Below are positions 9,472 to 18,440 of a stretch of 47,055 bases of DNA, one piece after another. Under the pieces are notes generated by a model that was given only the letters and a program-made list of their open reading frames with translations, was not told where the DNA came from and ran no database searches. The first letter of the stretch is position 1; every line of letters starts with the position of its first letter. A program made the position numbers and the translations under genes. The DNA comes from Planctomycetota bacterium. GTDB taxonomy: Bacteria > Planctomycetota > UBA11346. Where the stretch lies: the NCBI GenBank assembly GCA_003136555.1, contig PLEW01000221.1, positions 1 through 47,055 on the forward strand, in the 5' to 3' direction.

Positions 9472-9752
9472 GGGAGGTCTCCTCGATGCGGGATTGGTGC
9501 CCAGTCGTCAGGTTGATGCTGCAGGATACCAGACTCCTCGTCAGGGTTACATGGGGCATTTTCCAACACCATGCTGCACGCATGCATTAGACCAGCCTCA
9601 GCCGGTACCAGCCAGCGGTGGAGGCTGAGCGGTCGAATCCCCCATGGCACTCCATGGCAACCACGTGCAGACAATCCTGCCGTCACGGCGATGGCGACCG
9701 GCGACTGCACGCGTACGATCTACCACTGTGCAGGGGAAGATTGCCGCACGCA

Positions 9753-10811
9753 CTACGCGTGCCAGCGCGTTGCTCCCCCTTCGACGGCTGAGATCGATGG
9801 GACCTGGACCAGCAGGAGCGACACCGCCAGCTGGAGGCGTAGCAGGCCATCGACGCGCTTCTGATCCTCGGGCTGGGTGAACGGATGCATCTGCGCATCC
9901 AGCCGGACGAGATCGAGAAACACCAGGTCGGCGGCGATGGTGGCATTGACGTCTAAGAATTGCAGCGGTGGCAGATCCGCTAGGGTCTCCGCCATCCTGT
10001 TGAGTCGCTGGACGATGTCGCTGGGGGTATGATCGAGCAGGCAGAGCAGGGCGAGCCCATCGTAATCACCATGGAAAAATGGCTGCGCTTTGCTCGCAAG
10101 CACGTCGGCGATGCCGAGGAAGCGATCGGTAGCGGCGCTTCCCGGGCATCCGCGCAGCAGGAGGATGCGCGCGGCGGTCAGGAGATCGTGTCCAGCGGTG
10201 AGGTGGTGGGATTGTAGCCGCGCATAGGTGGCTTCCATCGCCTGCGACAGCTGCTCGGGCGTGCCGTCGACCGCCGCGAGGAGCGCACAGACGGGCACCT
10301 CGGATCGTCCAGTCAGCCACCAGTGCTTGCCCTGCATCTGGAGATAGATCTGGCGCATCCGATCGATGATGGACTTGGTCGCCGGGGTCCCATTGGCGAG
10401 CACCCGCAGGATCAGGACGGTGGTGATCAGGTGCGATCCGCCGACATGGAATCCCGACGAATGCAGGAGTTGTCGTGCCGATCCGACCTCGGCAGTGAAC
10501 GCGGCGACCGTATCCGCCGTCTGCACCAACGTCGCCGCGACCACCAGGTTCACGGGCGAGGCAAGGGCATCGTACCAATGCGCGTGGCGATAGAGGTCCT
10601 CAGCGTAGGTCTCGATCAGGCGTGCGGTGTCTTCGGGGCTGGAAGTCCGCATGACGGCGGCCTGGGCCGCGAAGCGCAGCCAGGCACTGTCGCTCCACCA
10701 CCGTGTCCCTGGACCGAGCGCACGATAGATGTCAGTGAACCGGCCCACTGCCGCACCATCGCTGCCAGGTTCCAGCAGATCCTCATCTGTCGACACGGGA
10801 TTGTCCATCAT
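9753..10811 (-). CDS. DUF4003-like helical protein
   Basis: A 352-residue cytoplasmic protein, almost entirely alpha-helical by composition, without signal peptide or membrane segments. WWLTGRSEVPVCALLAA followed by an amphipathic helix and HHLTAGHDLLTAARILLL resembles DUF4003, a family known mainly from Firmicutes and of unknown function. The match is from memory of the pattern and is moderate. Two ATGs stand in tandem (10811 and 10808) with GGGAG about 6 nt upstream. The gene is divergent from cbpA with about 210 bp between, so the two may share a regulatory region. The last dozen residues lose the pattern. Confidence 0.5.
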   Translation of the reverse strand: MMDNPVSTDEDLLEPGSDGAAVGRFTDIYRALGPGTRWWSDSAWLRFAAQAAVMRTSSPEDTARLIETYAEDLYRHAHWYDALASPVNLVVAATLVQTADTVAAFTAEVGSARQLLHSSGFHVGGSHLITTVLILRVLANGTPATKSIIDRMRQIYLQMQGKHWWLTGRSEVPVCALLAAVDGTPEQLSQAMEATYARLQSHHLTAGHDLLTAARILLLRGCPGSAATDRFLGIADVLASKAQPFFHGDYDGLALLCLLDHTPSDIVQRLNRMAETLADLPPLQFLDVNATIAADLVFLDLVRLDAQMHPFTQPEDQKRVDGLLRLQLAVSLLLVQVPSISAVEGGATRWHA

Positions 10812-11022
10812 ACGCTCTCCCGCTCGATCACTGCGATCTGATGACCTATTTACCAGGCGAGCACGTTAACGGCCATCAGGTGAAGACCGGAGAGCCCGCC
10901 TCAAGCCAGGGGAGGTAGCAGGGAAGTCGATGCGTCACCGCCGCGAAGCGATGGCGAAGTCGCTGTTCACGAGGTGCATTTCATCCTTGCTCGCGGACGA
11001 TTAGCGGAACCATGGCTGGCGC

Positions 11023-11973
11023 ATGAAATTCAAAGATTATTACCGCATCATGGACGTCGCACCGGATGCGAGCGCTGATGACATAAAGACCGCCTATCGC
11101 AAGCTGGCGCGCAAATACCACCCCGATGTCAACAAGGCGGCCAGCGCCCAGCAGAGCTTCACCGATCTTGGCGAAGCCAATGAGGTGCTGAAGGATCCGG
11201 CCAAGCGGGCCGCCTACGATCGCATGCGCGCGGGAGGATGGAAGGACGGGCAGGACATCGAGACGCCGCCCCCGCCCCAGGACTTCAGCCAATTCAGCGA
11301 CACCGAGGATGGCTCTGCCGACCATTTCAGCGATTTCTTCCAGTCGCTCTTCGGCAGAGGCTCGCCGCGTGGCCGGCACGGAGGCTTTGGCCGCACGGCG
11401 TTCCACCAACGCGGCGAGGACATCCACTACCAATTGGAGATCAGCGTCGAGGAGTCCTACCACGGCGGCAAGCGGGATATCAGATTGCAGACGCCGAGCA
11501 TCGGCGAACATGGGCATGTCGAGGCGAAGGAACGCCGGCTCACCGTTACCATTCCCAAGGGCGTCCTGCCGGGTACGCACCTGCGCCTACGCGGCCAGGG
11601 CCAGCCGGGGGAGAGCAGCGAGCTGAACGGCGATCTCTACCTGGAGATCGCCTTCACGCCGCATCATCTTTACCGCATCGACGGCAAGAACCTGTCCATC
11701 GACGTCCCCATCACCCCCTGGGAGGCCGTGCTCGGTGCCCAGGTGTCGGTGCCGACGCTCGGTGGTCCGGTGGTGGCCACCATCCCCCCCGATACGCAGA
11801 ACGGCCAAAAGCTCCGGCTCAAGGGCCGCGGCTTGCCGGGTGATCCGGCCGGCGACCAGTACCTCAGCCTGACCATCACCGTGCCGGCAACCTCCAGCGA
11901 CAAAGCCAAGGAGCTCTATCGCGCGCTGGCCAAGGAGTCGTCCTTCAACCCGCGTTCCAAGCTGGGAGCCTGA
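11023..11973 (+). CDS. cbpA: DnaJ-class co-chaperone CbpA
   Basis: A 316-residue J-domain protein, close to the roughly 306 residues of E. coli CbpA. The J domain spans residues about 4-70 with the HPD motif at His33-Pro34-Asp35 (KYHPDVNK), which stimulates the ATPase of DnaK. A Gly/Phe/Arg-rich linker follows (about 100-130), then two C-terminal substrate-binding beta domains (about 130-300) with VTIPKGVLPGTHLRLRGQG and KLRLKGRGLPG. The Cys-rich zinc finger of DnaJ is absent, which distinguishes CbpA from DnaJ. The gene directly precedes cbpM, which fixes the identity. The role is DnaK co-chaperone and, in E. coli, a curved-DNA-binding nucleoid protein. Confidence 0.92.
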   Translation: MKFKDYYRIMDVAPDASADDIKTAYRKLARKYHPDVNKAASAQQSFTDLGEANEVLKDPAKRAAYDRMRAGGWKDGQDIETPPPPQDFSQFSDTEDGSADHFSDFFQSLFGRGSPRGRHGGFGRTAFHQRGEDIHYQLEISVEESYHGGKRDIRLQTPSIGEHGHVEAKERRLTVTIPKGVLPGTHLRLRGQGQPGESSELNGDLYLEIAFTPHHLYRIDGKNLSIDVPITPWEAVLGAQVSVPTLGGPVVATIPPDTQNGQKLRLKGRGLPGDPAGDQYLSLTITVPATSSDKAKELYRALAKESSFNPRSKLGA

Positions 11974-11975
11974 TC

Positions 11976-12281
11976 ATGGGCGAGATCATCCATGCCTGCG
12001 AGATCGTGGTTGATCAGCGGACCTACACGCTGATCCAGGTCTCGGCCATCTGCGGCGTCGAACCGCAGCGTATCAGCGACCTGGTCGGCTATGGCATCGT
12101 CGCCCCCCAGGGCGCCCAGCCGACGTCCTGGCACTTCAGCGAAACCGCCATCCAGCGGCTCATGAAGGCTGTCCGCCTGCATCGGGATCTGGGCATCGAC
12201 CGCCAAGGTCTTGCCCTGTCCCTGGAGTTGCTCGACGAGATCGATCGCCTGCGCAACCTGATCGATCGCCAGCGCACCTGA
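11976..12281 (+). CDS. cbpM: CbpA modulator CbpM
   Basis: A 101-residue protein of the CbpM/MerR-like chaperone-modulator family. In E. coli, CbpM binds the J domain of CbpA and blocks its action on DnaK and its DNA binding. Visible features are an N-terminal winged-helix-like segment (LIQVSAICGVEPQRISDLVGYGIVAP), the central WHFSETAIQRLMKAVRLHRDLGID and a C-terminal leucine-rich helix (LSLELLDEIDRLRNLIDR). Its ATG lies 2 nt after the TGA of cbpA, so the two are translationally linked. A GC-rich hairpin follows immediately after the stop. Confidence 0.9.
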   Translation: MGEIIHACEIVVDQRTYTLIQVSAICGVEPQRISDLVGYGIVAPQGAQPTSWHFSETAIQRLMKAVRLHRDLGIDRQGLALSLELLDEIDRLRNLIDRQRT

Positions 12282-12285
12282 AAGC

Positions 12286-12304
12286 GCAGCGCATGCGGCG
12301 CTGC
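12286..12304 (+). terminator. GC-rich hairpin after cbpM
   Basis: A perfect 7-bp stem, GCAGCGC with GCGCTGC, and a 5-nt loop (ATGCG), starting 4 nt after the cbpM stop codon. There is no T-tract, so it would be an atypical intrinsic terminator or an mRNA-stabilising stem. Confidence 0.45.
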
Positions 12305-12380
12305 CGCGGTGTCGGTGGCCAGCGCGAGGCGACCGAGGCCCAGCCTCGCCCGCAGTCCTGACCGTACTAGTCTCGAGTCT

Positions 12381-13409
12381 CTAGTCGATGGTGACGATGG
12401 CCTTGATCACGCCGGTCTGCGGCTTGGTCCAGCCATCGAACAGGCCGATCACATCGGCGAAGCGGGCGCTATGGGTGATCCATGGCCGCGTGTCGATCTG
12501 ACCGGACTCGATGAGCGCGATGATGCGGGTGAAGTCCCCGGGTAGGGCATTGCGGCTGGCGAGGATGTCGAGTTCGCGGCGGTGCAGTGCGGGGGCATGC
12601 GGCATGATGATGTCGGACTGGGTGATCCCGACATACACCAGCCGCCCCTTGAAGGCGCAATAGGTGATCGAGCGCGCCATCGAGAGGTTGCTGCCAGTGG
12701 CGTCGACCACCACATCGGCGAGCTGGCCGCCGGTGAGCTCGCCGAGGCGAGTCAGCTCGCTGCCATCGCCGGTGACCAGGATGGTATCGGGGATGTGCAT
12801 ACGCTCGCGCACGAAGGCCAGACGCTGCTCGTTCATGTCCATGGCCACCGTACGCGCCCCCGACAGCCGGGCGAATTCCATCACGCTCAGGCCGATCGGC
12901 CCGGCACCGACGACCAGCACGACGTTCCCCGGCTGGGGTGCTCCGCGGTTGATCGCGTGGCAGCCGATGCCGAGCGTCTCGACCAGGGCGAGCTGATCGA
13001 AGGTCAGCGACGAGGAGCGGTGGAGCTTGCGCGCCGGGAGGAGCATGCGCTCGGTCATGCCGCCATCGCACATCACCCCGAGGGTCTGATTGCTCTCGCA
13101 GCAGTTGGTGAAACCGCGCCGGCAGGCATAGCAGGTGCCGCAATTGATGTATGGCTCGACGGCGCACCGGTCGCCGGCGGCGATGTGGGTCACGCCAGGA
13201 CCGGTGGCGACCACCTCGACCCCCAGTTCATGGCCGGGAATGCGCGGATAGATGAAGAAGGGCATCTTGCCCAGATAGCCGCCGATGTCCGAGCCGCAGA
13301 TGGCGACGCGGTGGACGCGGACCAGGGCCTGGCCCGGGCCGGGGGCCTGCGGCTCGGCGATATCGACACGGCTGAAGCTGTGCGGCTTATCGAGTCGGAT
13401 GGCCTTCAT
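12381..13409 (-). CDS. Zinc-dependent medium-chain alcohol dehydrogenase (sugar/polyol type)
   Basis: A 342-residue MDR-family dehydrogenase, last gene of the four-gene sugar operon. The start at 13409 begins with MKAIRL, the canonical N-terminus. The catalytic zinc ligands are Cys in AICGSD and His in PGHELG. The structural zinc site is complete, with four Cys in NCGTCYACRRGFTNC. The nucleotide-binding motif GAGPIGL precedes a segment ending in AMDMNEQRL, whose Asp favours NAD(H) over NADP(H). The best subfamily fit is threonine/L-iditol/galactitol-type dehydrogenase. In this context it probably oxidises a sugar or sugar acid hydroxyl made by the upstream enzymes; the exact substrate cannot be read from sequence. 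It is separated from the AKR gene by 40 bp. Confidence 0.88.
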   Translation of the reverse strand: MKAIRLDKPHSFSRVDIAEPQAPGPGQALVRVHRVAICGSDIGGYLGKMPFFIYPRIPGHELGVEVVATGPGVTHIAAGDRCAVEPYINCGTCYACRRGFTNCCESNQTLGVMCDGGMTERMLLPARKLHRSSSLTFDQLALVETLGIGCHAINRGAPQPGNVVLVVGAGPIGLSVMEFARLSGARTVAMDMNEQRLAFVRERMHIPDTILVTGDGSELTRLGELTGGQLADVVVDATGSNLSMARSITYCAFKGRLVYVGITQSDIIMPHAPALHRRELDILASRNALPGDFTRIIALIESGQIDTRPWITHSARFADVIGLFDGWTKPQTGVIKAIVTID

Positions 13410-13449
13410 GGTACGCTCCTTGGCAGCCAGCTGGGCTGGGGCTCGCTGG

Positions 13450-14382
13450 TCAATTGTTCTCCGGCAGCCCTTCCAGGTGACCGAGATTATGGATGGGGGC
13501 GAAGATCTCACGCACCTCGCGCAGCAGCTGCTGATCAAGCGGCTCGGCCGCCCAGGTCGCCCATGCGCGCACATTCTGCGGATTGGCACTGCCGGCGATG
13601 GTGGTGGCGATGGCGGGGTTGGCCAGGCTGAACTGCAGCGCGAGCTTGGCGATGTCGATTCCCCGTGAGGCGCAGTGGGCGGCGGCAGCGCGGGCAGCCG
13701 CCTTCACCGCCTCGGGCTCCTTGAGCCAGGCCGGCAGGGGGGCGTTGGTGAGCAGGCGGGCGCTGAAGGGCCCTGCATTCATCGCACCGATGCCCTGAGC
13801 CGCTAGCCACGGTACGGTCTCGTCGGCGAAGCGGGTGTTTTGCAGGGTGTACTGGTTGTAGCTCAGCACGCAGTCGATGCCGATGCGCTCCGCGACGAAG
13901 CGGAAGATCTTCTGCGGGTACCCGCTGATGCCGATGAAGCGCACCTTGCCGGCAAGCTGCGCTCGGCGCAATGCGGGGATGGTCTCATCGATGATCTGCT
14001 GCATCGGCACGAACTCGATGTCGTGGCAGAGCACGATATCGAGATGATCCGTCGCCAGGCGGTGCAGGCTGACATCGATGCTCTCGGCGACGCGCTTGGC
14101 GCTGAAGTCGAAATGCGCGAGATCGTAGCGTCCCAGCTTGGTGCACAGCAGGTAGCTGTCGCGGCGCACACCGCGCAGGGCGATCCCGAGCAGCACCTCG
14201 CTCATGCCCCGGCCATAGAAGGGCGAGGTGTCGATGAAGGTCAGCCCGCAATCGAGGGCGACGCGCACGGCCGCAAGCGCCTCGTCCAGGCGGACGGCGC
14301 GGAACTCCTGGCCGAGCGACGAGGCGCCGAAGCTGAGGATGGGAAGCTGGAGGCCGGTACGGCCGAGTGGTCTGGTCTGCAT
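13450..14382 (-). CDS. Aldo/keto reductase, aldose 1-dehydrogenase-like
   Basis: A 310-residue (alpha/beta)8-barrel aldo/keto reductase. The start at 14382 gives the usual MQTRPLGRTGLQLP N-terminus. The catalytic tetrad is intact: Asp51 and Tyr56 in FIDTSPFYG, Lys82 in CTKLG and His120 in VLCHDIEF. IAGSANPQNV near the C-terminus contacts the cofactor phosphate in relatives. The sequence is closest in feel to L-galactose/D-threo-aldose (L-fucose) 1-dehydrogenases, which oxidise the sugar at C1 to the lactone. Its start lies 8 nt after the end of the FucU-type mutarotase gene, which supports an L-fucose or L-galactose-type substrate. General AKR activity is certain; the substrate is inference. 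Confidence 0.88.
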   Translation of the reverse strand: MQTRPLGRTGLQLPILSFGASSLGQEFRAVRLDEALAAVRVALDCGLTFIDTSPFYGRGMSEVLLGIALRGVRRDSYLLCTKLGRYDLAHFDFSAKRVAESIDVSLHRLATDHLDIVLCHDIEFVPMQQIIDETIPALRRAQLAGKVRFIGISGYPQKIFRFVAERIGIDCVLSYNQYTLQNTRFADETVPWLAAQGIGAMNAGPFSARLLTNAPLPAWLKEPEAVKAAARAAAAHCASRGIDIAKLALQFSLANPAIATTIAGSANPQNVRAWATWAAEPLDQQLLREVREIFAPIHNLGHLEGLPENN

Positions 14383-14390
14383 GGGTCCTT

Positions 14391-14837
14391 TCAGGCGGTG
14401 CGGCAGCCGATGGTCAGCAGGACATTGGCCCACAGCGCCTGGTCCCCGGTCTGAATGGTCAGCACGTGATCGGGGCATTCGACGGCGCGGTAGAAATCCC
14501 ACTTGAGGATGGGGGCGAGGGGCACGCTGCTCCCGGCGGCCTGGAGCACGCCACGGAATTCGGCCCATACCGGCGGTTCGCCGGAGCGGGCGTAGGGGTC
14601 ATCGGGGGGGATGCCCATGGTATTGACGGCATCGACCGGGACCGCGCTGAGCACGGCCGCGAGCACCTGCGCGACCGTCACGCAGCCGGGCATGAGGTTC
14701 AGGCAGACGACCTGGGCATTGACGCCCTTCTTGGTCGAGGCTGGGTAGTTGCCATCGGCGATGAGGACGACCGCATGGTGGCCGGCCCGGGCGAGCACGT
14801 CGGAGATGGCGGGATGGATGAGGCGATGCTTCAGCAC
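14391..14837 (-). CDS. fucU: RbsD/FucU family sugar mutarotase, probably L-fucose mutarotase
   Basis: A 148-residue protein of the RbsD/FucU family, which interconverts alpha and beta anomers of fucose (FucU) or ribose and its pyranose/furanose forms (RbsD). The catalytic region GHHAVVLIADGNYPAS contains the invariant His20 and Asp28, and KWDFYRAVECPDHVLTIQTGD is the C-terminal substrate-site segment. Length and the tail fit FucU better than RbsD. Translation starts with GTG at 14837, preceded by GAAAGG 8 nt upstream. The start overlaps the end of the epimerase gene by 7 nt, so the two are translationally coupled. It would supply the anomer used by the following dehydrogenase. Confidence 0.85.
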   Translation of the reverse strand: MLKHRLIHPAISDVLARAGHHAVVLIADGNYPASTKKGVNAQVVCLNLMPGCVTVAQVLAAVLSAVPVDAVNTMGIPPDDPYARSGEPPVWAEFRGVLQAAGSSVPLAPILKWDFYRAVECPDHVLTIQTGDQALWANVLLTIGCRTA

Positions 14838-15682
14838 GGTTGGGCCTTTCGCTCAGAAGCCGGTGCGCTGGCCAGGCAGGACCGGACACTCGCCATGGTG
14901 CATGCGGCCGCGGTCTCGGCATCGGGCAGCGGATGGACTTCGGCAGAGAGGAAGCCGTGGTAACCGATCGCATGCAGGGCCTCGGCGATAGGTGCCAGGG
15001 CCGTATGCCCGAGGCCCATGGCGCGCCGGTTGGAATCGGCGAAGTGCACATGGCCGAGGCGATGCCGGACGTTGCGCAGCGCTGCAGCGATGTCCGCTTC
15101 CTCGATGTTCATATGGAAGAGGTCGCACAGCAGCTGGACGCCGGCAATCTGGTGCTGGTCGAGGAAGAGGGCCGCCTCCTCGGCGCGCGAGATCAGGTTG
15201 GTCTCGTAGCGGTTCAAGGGCTCGTAGAGCAGCGCCTGTCCGCGCGCTGCGGCGCGCTGGCCGAGCTGGCGCAGGCCATCGGCAAGCCAGTCCAGCGCCT
15301 GGTCGCGGGTGCTGCCGCCTTCGCCCCAGCGACCTTGCATCGAACCGATGATCGCCGGTGCACCGACCTCGGCGGCACGATCGATGAAGGCGGCAGCGTA
15401 GTCCTGCGCGCGCCGGCGCACGGTGGGGTCGGGATCGGTCAGGCGCAGGCGGTGCTTGACCCAGCCGGCACCGGTGCCCATGGCCGCACAGGCCAGGTGA
15501 TGCCGATCCAACAGCGCGCGCAGCGCGCCGGGATCGACCGCATCCGGTGCGGGCAGGAACAGCTCGATGGCATCGAAGCCGTGCCGTGCCGCCACCGCGG
15601 CAGCCGCCTCAAGGTCGTCCCAAAGGACAAAGGGGCCGCCACGCGCCTCGCTGACCAGGGAGACGGTGATGGCAGAGCGCAT
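14831..15682 (-). CDS. Sugar isomerase/epimerase, TIM barrel (tagatose 3-epimerase-like)
   Basis: A 283-residue xylose-isomerase-like TIM barrel (AP endonuclease 2 superfamily). The second half follows the D-tagatose/D-psicose 3-epimerase pattern closely: LYEPLNRYETNLI (metal-binding Glu), CDLFHMNIEE (Asp and His), GHVHFADSNRRAMGLGH (His and Arg) and FLSAEVHP (second Glu of the catalytic pair). It therefore probably epimerises or isomerises a ketose, acting with the other three enzymes. It is the first gene of the minus-strand operon. The start is uncertain: in-frame ATGs at 15682, 15709, 15721 and 15745 all lack a good ribosome site, and 15682 is chosen because homology-like sequence begins there. 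Confidence 0.82.
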   Translation of the reverse strand: MRSAITVSLVSEARGGPFVLWDDLEAAAAVAARHGFDAIELFLPAPDAVDPGALRALLDRHHLACAAMGTGAGWVKHRLRLTDPDPTVRRRAQDYAAAFIDRAAEVGAPAIIGSMQGRWGEGGSTRDQALDWLADGLRQLGQRAAARGQALLYEPLNRYETNLISRAEEAALFLDQHQIAGVQLLCDLFHMNIEEADIAAALRNVRHRLGHVHFADSNRRAMGLGHTALAPIAEALHAIGYHGFLSAEVHPLPDAETAAACTMASVRSCLASAPASERKAQPC

Positions 15683-16025
15683 CGGCGAGGCGGGGGGTGC
15701 AGGCACCATGCTGCAGATCATGCTCTGGACACGTGAGTGATGCAATGACAGGGGCTGACGGACGTCGGCAATGCGTACACGGTCATCCCCGCCATCCTCG
15801 GCTCCAGCGCTGGCGGGTCCGGCTGAATGAGCGGGACGGTTCGTTCACCACCAGACCGGGCTCGTCGGTAGCGACATATCTCCATCCGTCGGAAGGTCCT
15901 CGCGCGTAGAGAGGATAGCCGGCTTCAGGTCACGACGACAGGTCCACAGTGATGTACGGCAGAGTCATTATGACAAGGGTTGCGCCGTTCATCCCGCTTG
16001 CACCCCCATAAACCCCATTGGACGC
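15683..16025. other. Divergent intergenic region between the sugar operon and sppA
   Basis: This 343-bp stretch holds the promoters of the minus-strand sugar operon and the plus-strand peptidase gene. No regulator gene lies beside the operon and no convincing -35/-10 pair or operator palindrome could be fixed by eye. Confidence 0.35.
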
Positions 16026-17033
16026 ATGACCATGCAGCATCGTCATCACTCCGGTCGCCCTTCCCGCCGCGGCCTCATTGCCGCGGCAGTGGTCAGCACC
16101 CTGCTCACGGGCTGCTTCAGCAGCTCGCGCGACCTGGTGCAGCGCGATCTCGAACCCATCGGCGATGACGATGACACCATTGCGGTGATCGCCATCCACA
16201 ACGAGATCGTCGAGCACCACGGCGACGGCGCGTTCCATGGCAGTGATGTCGATGGCGATGAGATCGCCTTGCGCCTGCGCGCTGCCGGGCGCGACACGCA
16301 TGTCAAGGCGGTCGTCCTCGATCTCGACACCGGTGGTGGGGATGTCACGGCCACCGACATGATCTACCACCAGGTCCTGGCCGTGCGCGAAGCCGGCAAG
16401 CCGGTGATCGCGGTGATGGGCAGCGTCTGCGCATCAGGCGGCTATTACATCGCCACCGCGGCGGACACCATCATCACCGCGCCCTCGACCATCACCGGGT
16501 CGATCGGGGTGATCTTCGAATCCCCCGATCTACACGGTTTCGTCACCGGCCATCTGGGCATCGACGTCACGGTGATCAAGAGCGGCGCCTTGAAGGACAT
16601 CGGCTCCCCCATGCGCGCGATGACCGATGAGGAGAAGAAGATCATCCAGGGCATGGTCGACCAGTCCTACGAGCAGTTCCTCGGCGTAGTGGCGGATCGC
16701 CGCAAGGGCCACGGGCCGCTGCCGCTGGACCGCCAGGCGGCACTCGAGCGCATCCGCACCATCGCCGATGGCCGGGTGATCACCGGTACCCAGGCGATCC
16801 AGGCGGGTCTTGCCGATCAGACCGGCTTCCTCTTCGACGCGATCGCCGTGGCGAGCAGGGCGGCGCATATCACCGACACCCCCAAGGTCATCCGCTATGG
16901 CCGCGACAACGGCATCTTCGGGATCTCGGCGGCGAGCCAGGAGACGCACATCAACGCCGGCGTAGAGCTCAATGCCAACATTCTGCCGCTCGCCCAGCAT
17001 GCACGCCTGGAGTACCGCTGGGCGTCCTGGTAG
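16026..17033 (+). CDS. sppA: SppA-type signal peptide peptidase (S49), lipoprotein
   Basis: A 335-residue serine protease of family S49 that would cleave signal peptides left in the membrane. The N-terminus is a lipoprotein signal with a twin-Arg-like stretch and lipobox LLTGC, unusual because most SppA proteins are anchored by a transmembrane helix. The catalytic dyad is visible: Ser137 in VCASGGYYIA and Lys190 in KSGALKDIGSP. DLDTGGGDVTATDMI and ITGSIGVIFE are further family hallmarks. The length matches the short single-domain form (SppA36K type). An ATG four codons into the N-terminus region (16032) is an alternative start. The last 50 residues are outside the usual domain. It is monocistronic and convergent with the sialidase-like gene. 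Confidence 0.88.
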   Translation: MTMQHRHHSGRPSRRGLIAAAVVSTLLTGCFSSSRDLVQRDLEPIGDDDDTIAVIAIHNEIVEHHGDGAFHGSDVDGDEIALRLRAAGRDTHVKAVVLDLDTGGGDVTATDMIYHQVLAVREAGKPVIAVMGSVCASGGYYIATAADTIITAPSTITGSIGVIFESPDLHGFVTGHLGIDVTVIKSGALKDIGSPMRAMTDEEKKIIQGMVDQSYEQFLGVVADRRKGHGPLPLDRQAALERIRTIADGRVITGTQAIQAGLADQTGFLFDAIAVASRAAHITDTPKVIRYGRDNGIFGISAASQETHINAGVELNANILPLAQHARLEYRWASW

Positions 17034-17144
17034 GCCGTGCCATTCCTGGGATGCGATTCCGTGTCGGTCCTGCGGATGACGGCAGCGGCGATGATGAGCG
17101 AATGCGCCCGCTGCGCGGCACGGGACGTGCGTGCATGAGGGCGC

Positions 17145-18344
17145 TTACGGCAGGTGGAACTTGCCGAAGCGGATGTGGGTGCGGTTCCTGTCCTTGGTGC
17201 CGCTGTCCCACACCGCTCGATACTCGCCGGCAGCCACTTCGATGAGCGCCGGATAGGAGTTGTGCGTCCCGGCATCGAAGAAGGTGCGTTCAGGACCCCA
17301 TATCCCGCCAGGGGGCTTGGTCTTATAGCGGAGCGCCATGCGGCTCCAGGCTGGGCCATCGCTATAGACGTAGAGGTGGGTGCCGTCCGTGGCGCGGCCG
17401 AAATAGGCCTTCGCCACGCTGTTCCAAAGATCGCTCTCCGCCTGCGCCGCGCTCCAGGTATGCCCGCCGTCGGTACTGGCGCTTGAGTAGGCGCGTGGCG
17501 GATCGAGGGCCACACCTTCATTGTCATAGCGTGCGGCGCGCATGACGAGCTGCAGCTCGCCATCGTGCTCGCCCGCAGCGATGGCGCCTTCCTGCAGGAA
17601 GACCTTGCCGGCCACCGGCTGGGGGATGAAGGCATCCAACCGCCACTCCAGCAGGCTGGTGCTGCTCAAGAGCAGCTGATCGCGCGATCCCAGGGGATCA
17701 TTGCGCTTGGTATTGCGGTGCACCGGCATGAGATACCGGGGCACGCCATGGTCGAGCACGCGGGTGATCCCGCCGGTCACGGTGATGAGCGGGCCGGTGT
17801 ACTGCATCGCCAGCTCCACTGGCGACCAGGAGCGGCCGCCGTCGGCGCTGAAGGCGCCGACGAGACGGGAATCCTCGCTGTGCTCGTAATTGATCGGGCA
17901 GCGCATGCCGAAGCACCACAGCACGTCCTGGCCGGGGGGCTTGTAGAGCACCGGGTTGGCATAGCAGAACTGCATCGCCCCATGCCACTGGGTGTGATCG
18001 AAGATGGCGACCGGCTCGCTCCAGCTGTCACCGTCATTGGTCGACACACTGGCGTACAAGTCGCCCATGTCCGTCTTCCCGGGGATGCCGGCGCCGAAGG
18101 CGACGACCAGATGCTTCGGCTTCCACAGCGCGATGTCCGGCTCCCAGAGCAAGGCGGCGCCGGGATGCTGCTCCACCGAGCGGACGACGCGCACGTCGGT
18201 GACATCGCCGGTGGCCTCGTCGGCACGCGCTGCCGGGGGCAGGACCGCGAGCAGGAGCAGGGCGGTTCGCAGCGCGCTGATCGCGGGATGGGCGCCCCGG
18301 CGCCTGCCCCGCGATCTGCTGAGCATGAGTAGTCCGAGAGCCAT
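17145..18344 (-). CDS. Secreted sialidase-fold (BNR/Asp-box) protein
   Basis: A 399-residue exported protein with signal segment LRTALLLLAVLPPAARA. Three Asp boxes of the S-x-D-x-G-x-T/S-W type are visible: STNDGDSWS (about 101), SADGGRSWS (about 166) and STDGGHTWS (about 287), spaced as in a six-bladed sialidase beta-propeller (BNR_2/exo-alpha-sialidase family). The arginine triad expected of true sialidases cannot be assigned with confidence, so glycoside specificity is open. PVC bacteria hold many such paralogues, several acting on sulfated or acidic glycans. AGGA lies 8 nt upstream of the ATG. It follows the DUF4965 gene on the same strand after 96 bp and may be cotranscribed. Confidence 0.8.
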   Translation of the reverse strand: MALGLLMLSRSRGRRRGAHPAISALRTALLLLAVLPPAARADEATGDVTDVRVVRSVEQHPGAALLWEPDIALWKPKHLVVAFGAGIPGKTDMGDLYASVSTNDGDSWSEPVAIFDHTQWHGAMQFCYANPVLYKPPGQDVLWCFGMRCPINYEHSEDSRLVGAFSADGGRSWSPVELAMQYTGPLITVTGGITRVLDHGVPRYLMPVHRNTKRNDPLGSRDQLLLSSTSLLEWRLDAFIPQPVAGKVFLQEGAIAAGEHDGELQLVMRAARYDNEGVALDPPRAYSSASTDGGHTWSAAQAESDLWNSVAKAYFGRATDGTHLYVYSDGPAWSRMALRYKTKPPGGIWGPERTFFDAGTHNSYPALIEVAAGEYRAVWDSGTKDRNRTHIRFGKFHLP

Positions 18345-18440
18345 CGTCTATCCTACCCCATGACGTTCGCCATGTTGCCGTCAATCGGGATGGCTTCGCC
18401 GCCGAGGAGGCCGCAGCGACCAGCTCGCGGTGGGAAGGAG

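Noticed and set aside
9596-9629. Inverted repeat CTCAGCC/GGCTGAG as a terminator
   Set aside because: Only 7 bp with a 19-nt loop and no T-run; not strong enough to call.
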